6,283 bases of DNA from Planctomycetota bacterium (GTDB taxonomy: Bacteria > Planctomycetota > Phycisphaerae > SM23-33). Position numbers and translations under genes: made by a program. Shown here piece after piece: positions 1 through 5,427 of the stretch (position 1 is the first letter of the stretch; each line of letters begins with the position of its first letter). Below the pieces are notes generated by a model. That model did not search any database. It saw only the letters and a program-made list of their open reading frames with translations, and was not told the DNA's origin. The stretch lies in the NCBI GenBank assembly GCA_003644335.1, contig QNCB01000083.1:1-6283 (forward strand). The letters are read 5' to 3'.

Positions 1-30
1 GAAGAAGACAACGACGAGATGTTTAAGTAG
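1..30 (+). CDS. C-terminal end of an unidentified upstream gene (partial)
   Basis: The first 30 bases read in frame 1 as nine codons with an acidic composition (EEDNDEMFK) followed by a TAG stop. The repeat array starts about 10 bases after that stop, which fits a gene end. Nine residues are too few to identify a family. Because the next two genes are Flx/sulfhydrogenase-type subunits, the upstream gene could be another subunit of the same complex, for example an MvhD-, HdrA- or FlxC-type protein, but this rests on context only. Another reading frame also stays open here, so even the frame is not certain. Confidence 0.45.
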   Translation, partial: EEDNDEMFK

Positions 31-40
31 TCGGGAGCTG

Positions 41-97
41 GGATTCAGAAGTCAGGATTCAGGAGTCAGGATTCAGGAGTCAGGATTCAGGAGTCAG
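41..97. repeat. Tandem array of 7/14-bp repeats ahead of the dicluster gene
   Basis: A 14-bp unit, GGATTCAGGAGTCA, is repeated four times at 41-54, 55-68, 69-82 and 83-96; the first copy differs by one base (GGATTCAGAAGTCA). Each unit splits into two related heptamers, GATTCAG and GAGTCAG (one is AAGTCAG), so 42-97 is eight heptamers in perfect register. The array fills most of the gap between the upstream stop at 30 and the ATG at 108. The last copy supplies the only GGAG (90-93) upstream of that ATG, 14 bases away. Heptamers of similar shape recur at 2036-2064 and 5428-5442. The function is unknown. Confidence 0.9.
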
Positions 98-107
98 TAC
101 AAAAATT

Positions 108-1157
108 ATGACGATAGAATATAAAATCATCGAGCCGGGCGGCATGGCTGGGTTTATTTCGGACCTGGCCAAGCGGCGGAAGGTCTTCGCGCCGGTCGTG
201 GCTGGCAGCCTTACGAAGTTCGACTGGGTGCGGGATGGCCAGGCTGTGGCGTTGGATTCTGCTATCCCTCGCAGTGGAGCCAAGCAGGCCCTGCTGCCTC
301 GCACGGAGGTGCTGTTCTACTTCAAGCTGGGCAAGGGTACCGAGCAGGTCGCCGGGCCAAAACCGCCCGAGCCTCAGATTATCTTTGGCTTGCACCCAAC
401 TGACATCGCAGCGGTGCGGGTGCTGGACGCGGTCTTCTCCGCTGAGCCCTCGCCGGACGGGCCTTATATCGACCGCCGGGCGGCGACAGCTATTATCGGC
501 ATGGGTCGCGGGCCTGAAGAATCTCCCGATACTTGTTTTTGCGAGATGCTGGGCATTAGCTTGATGGATCCGGGCGAGGCTGACATGTTCATCACGCGCT
601 TAGCCAGCGGACGGTTCATGCTGGAAGTTTTCGACAGCGAGCGACGCGAGAAAATAGCCGATCTGATGGACTGCGTCGAGTCTCTGCCAGACGCATCAGC
701 CGAGGACATCGCCGAGTTGGAAGCTCTTCGCGACGCCGCAGCGAAGCGTGTTACCGACGTGCTGGACCCCGCGGAGCTGGCTGAGAAACTCGACGGGATG
801 TTCGAGTCGGACTTCTGGCAGCAGATAGGCCAGCGGTGCGTTGGCTGCGGCGCGTGCGCATATCTCTGCCCGACCTGTCACTGCTTCGATATCTCCGAGG
901 AAACGCGAGGCCAGCTCGGCGCGAGAGTGCGAAACTGGGACACATGTCAATTCTCGCAGTTCACCAAACACGCCTCAGGCCACAACCCAAGAGACAGCCA
1001 GAACCCGCGCGCGCGACAACGAATAATGCACAAGTTCAACTATGGGTACAAAAATTTCGGCATCACTTTCTGCACAGGCTGCGGCAGATGCATCGAAGCC
1101 TGCCCAGCCCACGGCGATGTGCGCGAAGTACTCAAAGCCATCGAAGAACGAAAATAA
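108..1157 (+). CDS. 4Fe-4S dicluster electron-transfer protein (FlxB / AsrA / sulfhydrogenase beta-like)
   Basis: This 349-residue protein probably passes electrons between a flavoprotein partner and other subunits of a cytoplasmic complex. It has no signal peptide or membrane segment. The C-terminal third has two ferredoxin-like 4Fe-4S motifs: C244-x2-C247-x2-C250-x3-C254-P and C322-x2-C325-x2-C328-x3-C332-P. The N-terminal region has the marks of the family that includes anaerobic sulfite reductase subunit A, sulfhydrogenase beta and FlxB: a GLHPTDIAAVRVLD segment (94-107) and a CFC motif (143-145). The first segment usually reads G-x-R-x-C-D, so Thr98 replaces a common Cys. The ATG at 108 gives the expected N-terminus (a short strand, then the helix before FAPV). 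Its ribosome site is poor: the nearest GGAG is 14 bases upstream, inside the repeat array. The partner flavoprotein gene starts 14 bp after the stop, so the two are surely cotranscribed. The family is secure; the complex it belongs to is inferred. Confidence 0.88.
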   Translation: MTIEYKIIEPGGMAGFISDLAKRRKVFAPVVAGSLTKFDWVRDGQAVALDSAIPRSGAKQALLPRTEVLFYFKLGKGTEQVAGPKPPEPQIIFGLHPTDIAAVRVLDAVFSAEPSPDGPYIDRRAATAIIGMGRGPEESPDTCFCEMLGISLMDPGEADMFITRLASGRFMLEVFDSERREKIADLMDCVESLPDASAEDIAELEALRDAAAKRVTDVLDPAELAEKLDGMFESDFWQQIGQRCVGCGACAYLCPTCHCFDISEETRGQLGARVRNWDTCQFSQFTKHASGHNPRDSQNPRARQRIMHKFNYGYKNFGITFCTGCGRCIEACPAHGDVREVLKAIEERK

Positions 1158-1171
1158 AACGGACATAAAAT

Positions 1172-2020
1172 ATGAGCACGAATCCATACATTCCCTATCC
1201 GGTCGTCATCGACAAAATTACCGTTGAGAACGAAGCTAAGGATCTGCGGACATTTCGGCTGCGGTTTCAAAACCCCGACGACCGAAAGAAATTCGATTTT
1301 CGCATAGGCCAATTCGCTGAGCTTTCGATACTAGGCTGCGGCGAGTGTCCCATCGGCATCGCGTCCTCGCCGTTGGACGCGGACTACATAGAGTTCACCG
1401 TCAAGCGGTACGACACGGGCGTGGTAACCACCGCGTTGCACGAGTCCGAGCCAGGCCGACAGATGGGCCTGCGCGGGCCTTTGGGCAACGGATACCCGAT
1501 AGAAAAATTCGCCGGCAAGAACATCGTAATCGTCTCGGGCGGCTTTGCCGTTACCACGCTCCGCTCGACCATCCGCTACCTGCTGCACCCGTCTATCAGG
1601 CCTACCGTCGGCGACATCACAGTGGTCTACGGAGCCAGAAGCCCCGGCGAGCTTTGCTATCGTGAGGAATTCATCGAGTGGGAAAACACCGACGGCATCG
1701 ATGTTCACCTCACCATCGACACCCCCGCCGATGGCTGGGCGAGACACGTCGGGTTCGTGCCGTCCGTGCTGGAAGAGGTCGCGCCGTCGGCGGACAACGC
1801 GGTCTGCCTGGTGTGTGGCCCGCCGATAATGCTGAAGTTCACCGTGCCGATTATCGAGAAACTAAAATTCCAGCCTGACGATACGTACCTGTCATTCGAG
1901 ATGCGAATGAAGTGCGGCATTGGCAAGTGTGGGCGGTGCAATATCGGCAGCAAATACGTCTGCACCGACGGCCCTGTCTTCAGCCTGACGGAAGTCGAAG
2001 AATTACCCGCGGAGTATTGA
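1172..2020 (+). CDS. FAD/NAD(P)-binding 2Fe-2S oxidoreductase (FlxA / AsrB / sulfhydrogenase gamma-like)
   Basis: A 282-residue flavoprotein of the ferredoxin reductase / dihydroorotate dehydrogenase electron-transfer (PyrK-like) group, expected to exchange electrons between NAD(P)H and the neighbouring dicluster protein through FAD and a 2Fe-2S centre. The FAD domain is at about 10-112, with G57-ECPIGIASSP in the flavin-binding position and RGPLGNGYP (101-109) after it. The nucleotide domain is at about 115-230, with VSGG (121-124), LRS (130-132) and CGPPIM (215-220). The C-terminal 2Fe-2S motif is C248-x4-C253-x2-C256-x7-C264, followed by DGPVF. The glycine-rich loop reads GGFAVTTLR, where relatives usually have something like GGIGLAPLR, so nucleotide binding may differ. 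A weak GGA (1161-1163) sits 8 bases before the ATG. The 14-bp spacing to the gene before it and the known pairing of these two families support a functional pair. FlxABCD-HdrABC, sulfhydrogenase and Asr complexes are all possible parents; no hydrogenase or sulfite reductase subunit is visible here. Confidence 0.88.
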   Translation: MSTNPYIPYPVVIDKITVENEAKDLRTFRLRFQNPDDRKKFDFRIGQFAELSILGCGECPIGIASSPLDADYIEFTVKRYDTGVVTTALHESEPGRQMGLRGPLGNGYPIEKFAGKNIVIVSGGFAVTTLRSTIRYLLHPSIRPTVGDITVVYGARSPGELCYREEFIEWENTDGIDVHLTIDTPADGWARHVGFVPSVLEEVAPSADNAVCLVCGPPIMLKFTVPIIEKLKFQPDDTYLSFEMRMKCGIGKCGRCNIGSKYVCTDGPVFSLTEVEELPAEY

Positions 2021-2035
2021 AAAAACCACAGCACC

Positions 2036-2064
2036 CGATAACTGATTACTGATTACCGATAACT
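2036..2064. repeat. Second patch of 7-bp repeats, before folD
   Basis: Four consecutive heptamers at 2036-2063 read CGATAAC, TGATTAC, TGATTAC, CGATAAC, followed by a partial TGA. They lie in the 62-bp gap between the flavoprotein stop (2020) and the folD ATG (2083) and end before the folD ribosome site. In the register GATAACT / GATTACT they have the same period and a similar core to the GATTCAG / GAGTCAG array at 42-97. The function is unknown. The patch does not form a strong hairpin and has no U-tract, so it is not a terminator. Confidence 0.8.
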
Positions 2065-2082
2065 GAACATGGAGATTTAGAT

Positions 2083-3072
2083 ATGGCAGCGAAGATAATT
2101 GACGGCCAGGGCCCGGCTGAGGAAATCAAGCAGGACTTGGCCCATGAGGTGGAGCAGCTTATCGCGGCGGGGACGGCCCCGCATTTGGTAGCGGTGCAGG
2201 TGGGCGAGAACCCGGCTTCGAAAATCTACACGAACATGCAAGCCAAGGCGTGCGAGTCGGTGGGTATCGAATATGAGCTGCGAACCCTGCCGGCTGAGGC
2301 GACCGAGGCGGACTTGCTGGACCTGCTGGCCCGGGCTAACAGCGACCAGGCTGTAACCGGGATTATCCTGCAAATGCCGCTGCCGAGCCACTTCGACGCC
2401 CGCGAGATGCAGATGGCATTGGCGGTGGAGAAAGATGTCGAGGGCATGCACCCGGAGAATCTGGGCAAGCTGTTTTACGGCGGCGGGGCGGTCGGGCCTT
2501 GCACCGCAATGTCCGCGGTGGAACTGCTGCAGCGAACCGTCGGTGGCAAGGCAAAGCTCGCCGGGCTGGAAGTCGTCATCGTCGGCCATAGTGAAGTCTT
2601 CGGCAAGCCCGCAGCGGTGATGCTGCTGGACAGTTTCGACTTCTCGCCGACCGTTACCATCTGCCATGTCGCCACGAAAGACCTGGCCTTCCACACCAGC
2701 CGGGCCGATGTGGTCATCGTCGCAACGGGCGTGCGGCAGATACGCTGGCAGGGCTACAAGGCTCTCAAAAAGGCCAACCCGTTCGCGACCCTGCCGGACC
2801 TCTCGCCGCTTGTCTCCGCGGACATGCTCAAGGAAGGCGCCATCGTTATCGATGTCGCTATCAACCGCATACCCAAGGGCTTCGACGACGAGGGTCAGCC
2901 CCTCCGCAACGAAGCCGGCAAGCTGGCGATGCAGACCGTCGGCGATGTGGACTTCGACGGCGCGATGCAGAAAGTCGCAGCCATCACTCCCGTCCCCGGC
3001 GGCGTTGGCCAGGTAACAACCGCGATGCTGCTGAAAAACACCGTCGCCTGCACCAAAGCCCTGGCAAAATAA
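2083..3072 (+). CDS. folD: FolD-family methylenetetrahydrofolate dehydrogenase, probably without cyclohydrolase activity
   Basis: FolD normally oxidises 5,10-methylene-THF to methenyl-THF and hydrolyses that to 10-formyl-THF in the cytoplasm. This 329-residue protein has the family landmarks: SKIYTNMQAK (46-55), QMPLP (97-101), KDVEGMHPEN (117-126), GPCT (138-141), the dinucleotide loop GHSEVFGKP (168-176), ADVVIVATG (208-216), VIDVAIN (255-261), GDVDF (287-291) and TPVPGGVG (302-309). Several key positions differ. The YxxxK lysine, needed for the cyclohydrolase step, is Gln53 (Tyr49 is kept). The folate-site Asp of KDVDG is Glu120. The NADP-contact Arg after the first Gly of the loop is His169, and the Ser of CHS is Val196. 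Typical FolD is about 280-300 residues; the excess lies mainly in an insert near 219-248, before VIDV. The start has a good GGAG (2071-2074) 8 bases upstream. It is co-oriented with the flavoprotein pair and may share its transcript. The family is certain; loss of cyclohydrolase activity is inferred. Confidence 0.93.
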   Translation: MAAKIIDGQGPAEEIKQDLAHEVEQLIAAGTAPHLVAVQVGENPASKIYTNMQAKACESVGIEYELRTLPAEATEADLLDLLARANSDQAVTGIILQMPLPSHFDAREMQMALAVEKDVEGMHPENLGKLFYGGGAVGPCTAMSAVELLQRTVGGKAKLAGLEVVIVGHSEVFGKPAAVMLLDSFDFSPTVTICHVATKDLAFHTSRADVVIVATGVRQIRWQGYKALKKANPFATLPDLSPLVSADMLKEGAIVIDVAINRIPKGFDDEGQPLRNEAGKLAMQTVGDVDFDGAMQKVAAITPVPGGVGQVTTAMLLKNTVACTKALAK

Positions 3073-3076
3073 TCCA

Positions 3077-4594
3077 TCACCGCAAGTGCCACTCCCTGCC
3101 GTCGGCTCGGATAAGTTCCTCCGCCGCGGCTGGGCCCCACGAGCCAGCTGGGTATTCGTGTAGATTTTCCGCCCGCGCCTGGCTGCACCCGCTGATGATG
3201 GGCATGACGAATCGCCAAGCTGCGAGAACCTCGTCGCTGCGGGTAAAGAGGGTCGCGTCGCCCATAGCTGCGTCCAACAGCAGTCTCTCGTAAGCGTCCG
3301 GTGGGGTGGCGCCGAAGGATTTTTCGTAGTCAAAATCCATCCGCAGCGGCTGAATGTTCATTGCCGGCCCTGGCGCCTTGGCCTGGAACTCCAGGGAAAT
3401 TCCCTCCTCTGGCTGAACGCGAATCGCCAACACATTGGCCTGCAGCGGGCCTGCGGGAGGCTTGTTGAACAGCACCTGAGGCACATCCTTGAAGTGGATC
3501 GAAATTTCCGTACACCGCCGAGGCAAGCACTTGCCGGTCCGTAAATAAAACGGCACCGACGCCCATCGCCAATTGTCTATATAGGCTTTGAAGGCTACGA
3601 ATGTTTCCGTACCGCTGTCGGCCCGCACGTTCGGGGTGGAGCGATATCCCGCCAAGGATTTTCCCGCCAAGACCCCAGTTGTGTATTGGCCTCGGACTAC
3701 TCCATTGGCGGCGCAGGCTGGTGGGATAGGCCTGAGCGACCGGAGGACCTTTTCCTTCTCGTTGCGAATGGCCTGGGCGGTCAGCGATATCGGAGGCTCC
3801 ATCGCCACGAGACTCAGTAAGTGCATCATGTGGTTTTGCACCATGTCCCGCAAGGCCCCCGCCTGGTCGTAGTAGCTGCCCCGGCTGCCAACCCCGAGAG
3901 ATTCGCTGACGGTAATCTGCACATGGTCCACATAGTCGTGCCCCCAAAGGTGCTCGAAGACGCTATTGGCGAATCGCAGCACGAGAATATTCTGCACTGT
4001 CTCCTTGCCGAGATAGTGGTCGATGCGGAACACCTGGCCTTCCTCAAACGCGCCAAGGGCAGCGGCGTTGAGCTGCTGGGCAGAGTTCAGATCATGCCCA
4101 AACGGTTTCTCGATGACGAGTCGACTCCAGGGCGAGTGTTGTCCACGCCGGGCCAGGCCAGCCTGGTTTAGATGCGAAATTACAGTCTCAAACGCGCCCG
4201 GCGGCGTGGCTAGGTAAAACAAGCAGTTAGCCTCCTGGTCTGGCCCGCCCAGCGAGTTTACCTTCCGGGCCAGGGCTTTGTAGTCAGCCTGGCTGCCGTA
4301 ATCGCCCCGATGATAATGCAGGTGCGACGCGAAGGCCTCCCACGCAGCCTGGTCGATAGTTTCCCTCTCGAGCAGGGACGAATCTGTTATAGACTCCATC
4401 AGCCCCTGGCGAAAAGTTTCGTCAGCCATCTCGCTCCGCGCGAAACCAACCACATCGAACGCCTCGCCAAGCAGGCCTTGTTGCCAGAGCCTGAAGATGG
4501 CGGGCAGGAGTTTCCGCCGGGCCAGGTCGCCCGAGGCTCCGAAGATAACCATCACGAAAGGCTCGACGCGTCGATTGTTTGTTTCATCAGCCAT
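3077..4594 (-). CDS. zwf: Glucose-6-phosphate dehydrogenase
   Basis: This 505-residue enzyme oxidises glucose 6-phosphate to 6-phosphogluconolactone, making NADPH at the entry to the oxidative pentose phosphate pathway. Length and motifs match the family: nucleotide loop GASGDLARRK (19-28), EKPFG (162-166), active-site signature RIDHYLGKE (190-198, with D192 and H193), and the second catalytic His in QNH (H255). The C-terminal beta+alpha domain is complete, with YLRTGK at 350-355. The frame stays open upstream to 4798, but that extension is rubredoxin DNA read in the wrong frame. The ATG at 4594 gives the family-like start and has an AAGGAA ribosome site 6 bases upstream. It is the last of four co-oriented - strand genes and ends 4 bp from the end of folD on the opposite strand. 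Unusually for zwf, no pgl or gnd is adjacent. No odd or missing catalytic residue was seen. Confidence 0.97.
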   Translation of the reverse strand: MADETNNRRVEPFVMVIFGASGDLARRKLLPAIFRLWQQGLLGEAFDVVGFARSEMADETFRQGLMESITDSSLLERETIDQAAWEAFASHLHYHRGDYGSQADYKALARKVNSLGGPDQEANCLFYLATPPGAFETVISHLNQAGLARRGQHSPWSRLVIEKPFGHDLNSAQQLNAAALGAFEEGQVFRIDHYLGKETVQNILVLRFANSVFEHLWGHDYVDHVQITVSESLGVGSRGSYYDQAGALRDMVQNHMMHLLSLVAMEPPISLTAQAIRNEKEKVLRSLRPIPPACAANGVVRGQYTTGVLAGKSLAGYRSTPNVRADSGTETFVAFKAYIDNWRWASVPFYLRTGKCLPRRCTEISIHFKDVPQVLFNKPPAGPLQANVLAIRVQPEEGISLEFQAKAPGPAMNIQPLRMDFDYEKSFGATPPDAYERLLLDAAMGDATLFTRSDEVLAAWRFVMPIISGCSQARAENLHEYPAGSWGPAAAEELIRADGREWHLR

Positions 4595-4600
4595 CGCAGG

Positions 4601-4606
4601 TTCCTT
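4601..4606 (-). promoter_or_regulatory. Ribosome binding site that fixes the zwf start
   Basis: On the - strand this reads AAGGAA, 6 bases before the ATG at 4594. It supports that start over the upstream in-frame ATG at 4798, which lies inside the rubredoxin gene. Confidence 0.75.
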
Positions 4607-4623
4607 ATCGTCAATAGAGTTGC

Positions 4624-4641
4624 CATGCAACAAGTTGCATG
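4624..4641. promoter_or_regulatory. 18-bp inverted repeat between the rubredoxin gene and zwf
   Basis: CATGCAACAAGTTGCATG has two perfect 8-bp arms (4624-4631 and 4634-4641) around a central AA. In the - strand transcript it would fold as a 7-bp stem capped by a CUUG loop. An additional GTTGC at 4619-4623 can pair with the GCAAC at 4627-4631, giving a competing, weaker hairpin. It sits in the 56-bp gap between the rubredoxin stop and the zwf start, about 30 bases before the zwf ATG. There is no U-run after it on either strand, so it does not look like a simple terminator. It could be an operator for a dimeric regulator or an mRNA processing or stability element; the sequence does not decide between these. 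Confidence 0.5.
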
Positions 4642-4650
4642 ACCTACGCT

Positions 4651-4812
4651 TTACTCTGTCGGCGAGAAATCGTCCATAGAAGCACCGCATTCCGGGCAAA
4701 CCCAGTCGTCGGGCAGGTTGGCAAAGGCTGTCCCGGCCGGGGCTCCATTGGCTGGGTCGCCGATGGCGGGGTCGTAAATATAGCCGCAAATATCGCAAGT
4801 GTATTTTTGCAT
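4651..4812 (-). CDS. Rubredoxin
   Basis: A 53-residue one-iron electron carrier of the cytoplasm. The four iron ligands are in two classic knuckles, C6-x2-C9-G-Y and C39-P-x-C42-G. The usual aromatic and acidic framework is present: Y4, Y11, Y13, D14 before the first Pro, and DDW (35-37) before VCPEC. Length and spacing are typical of a stand-alone rubredoxin. The ATG at 4812 has an AGGAG ribosome site (complement of 4821-4825) 8 bases upstream, and TAA is at 4651-4653. The gene is easy to miss because it is short and overlapped by an out-of-frame open extension of zwf. Rubredoxins donate electrons to superoxide reductase, rubrerythrin, flavodiiron proteins or Rbo; none of those is in the window. 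The neighbours, an AhpD-like protein and an NAD(P)H reductase, suggest a role in peroxide or oxygen defence (inference). Confidence 0.97.
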   Translation of the reverse strand: MQKYTCDICGYIYDPAIGDPANGAPAGTAFANLPDDWVCPECGASMDDFSPTE

Positions 4813-4820
4813 TTTCAATT

Positions 4821-4825
4821 CTCCT
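4821..4825 (-). promoter_or_regulatory. Ribosome binding site of the rubredoxin gene
   Basis: It reads AGGAG on the - strand, 8 bases before the ATG at 4812. It confirms that this short gene has its own translation start. Confidence 0.8.
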
Positions 4826-4868
4826 ATGTCCTACATTTTCCCAGCCGAGGGCGGCTAGGCTACATTTA

Positions 4869-5408
4869 TCAGTCTATTTTCGGCGCGGGCGGGAAGTCCA
4901 CGACGGTCTGGGCTAGCGCGTTTATATAGTTCGTGAAAGTGTTGCACGCGACGATGGCGAGTGTCTCGAAAAGTTCCGAGTCCGTCACGCCAGCCTGGCG
5001 GGCCTGTTGGATATCTTCGTCGGCCAACTCGCCTCGTTTTTCGACCGTCGCGGTTGCGAAGTTCAGCAGGGCCTGGATTTTCGCGTCAGCGGCTTGGCCC
5101 TTGCGAAAGCCGATGGCTTCTTCGTCGCTGGCCCCGGCCATCTTGGCCTTGGCGGTGTGGGCGGCGGAACAATACGCACAGCCATGTATTTGGCCGACGC
5201 GCAGGGCGATGGCTTCGTGCGCCAGGCCGCTTAGCTCGCCGCCTTCCAGCGTTCCGAACAGGCCCATCAGCGACTTGAGCGCCGTAGGCGAGCAGGCGAC
5301 CGTGCCAAAGATATTCGGTACCATGCCGAACTTGGCTTTGATGTTTTCAAGAATTGGCTTGGATGCTTCCGGTGCAGCTTCGATCGAAACAGGTTCAATG
5401 CGTGCCAT
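4869..5408 (-). CDS. AhpD-like carboxymuconolactone decarboxylase family protein
   Basis: A 179-residue, mostly helical soluble protein of the CMD / AhpD superfamily, which includes alkylhydroperoxidases and thiol-disulfide partners of peroxiredoxins. The core is at about residues 60-90, with E65, C77-A-Y-C80 and H84. The spacing E-x11-C-x2-C-x3-H is the same as Glu118, Cys130, Cys133 and His137 of mycobacterial AhpD, so the redox and proton-relay residues are intact. The position of AhpD His132 is Tyr79 here, as in many peroxidase-related members. The N-terminal segment with GMVPNIFGT (28-36) is typical of the peroxidase-related subgroup. An AAGGA lies 6 bases before the ATG at 5408. It is followed 56 bp later by the rubredoxin gene on the same strand. 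Peroxide reduction is the likely role, but the family also has members with other substrates, so the reaction is not assigned. Confidence 0.92.
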   Translation of the reverse strand: MARIEPVSIEAAPEASKPILENIKAKFGMVPNIFGTVACSPTALKSLMGLFGTLEGGELSGLAHEAIALRVGQIHGCAYCSAAHTAKAKMAGASDEEAIGFRKGQAADAKIQALLNFATATVEKRGELADEDIQQARQAGVTDSELFETLAIVACNTFTNYINALAQTVVDFPPAPKID

Positions 5409-5427
5409 GATAATTCCTTTCTAAAAT

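Noticed and set aside
41..97. CRISPR array or attachment site
   Set aside because: The units are 7/14 bp with no spacers, and there are no cas, integrase or transposase genes. It is a simple tandem repeat.
108..2020. Anaerobic sulfite reductase subunits A and B (asrAB)
   Set aside because: The families overlap, but asrC is not next to them: folD follows instead. Naming them asrAB would overstate the evidence, so the general Flx/Asr/sulfhydrogenase type is given.
2077..3333. Long open frame on the - strand opposite folD (418 residues)
   Set aside because: It is a shadow of folD and the end of zwf in high-GC DNA. It is low-complexity, rich in Arg, His, Gly and Leu, matches no family, and runs under two well-supported genes.
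3330..3947. Open frame on the - strand inside zwf (205 residues)
   Set aside because: It lies wholly inside zwf in another frame and has no family features; zwf itself has complete motifs there.
4840..4859. Hairpin (AGCCG / CGGCT arms with a 4-base loop) between the AhpD-like and rubredoxin genes as a terminator
   Set aside because: The stem is short with one mismatch on extension, and on the - strand it is followed by AAAA rather than a U-run, so it does not fit an intrinsic terminator.
4932..5424. Open frames on the + strand across the AhpD-like gene
   Set aside because: They are antisense to a gene with intact catalytic motifs and a good ribosome site, and their Ser/Arg/Ala-rich products look like frame shadows.
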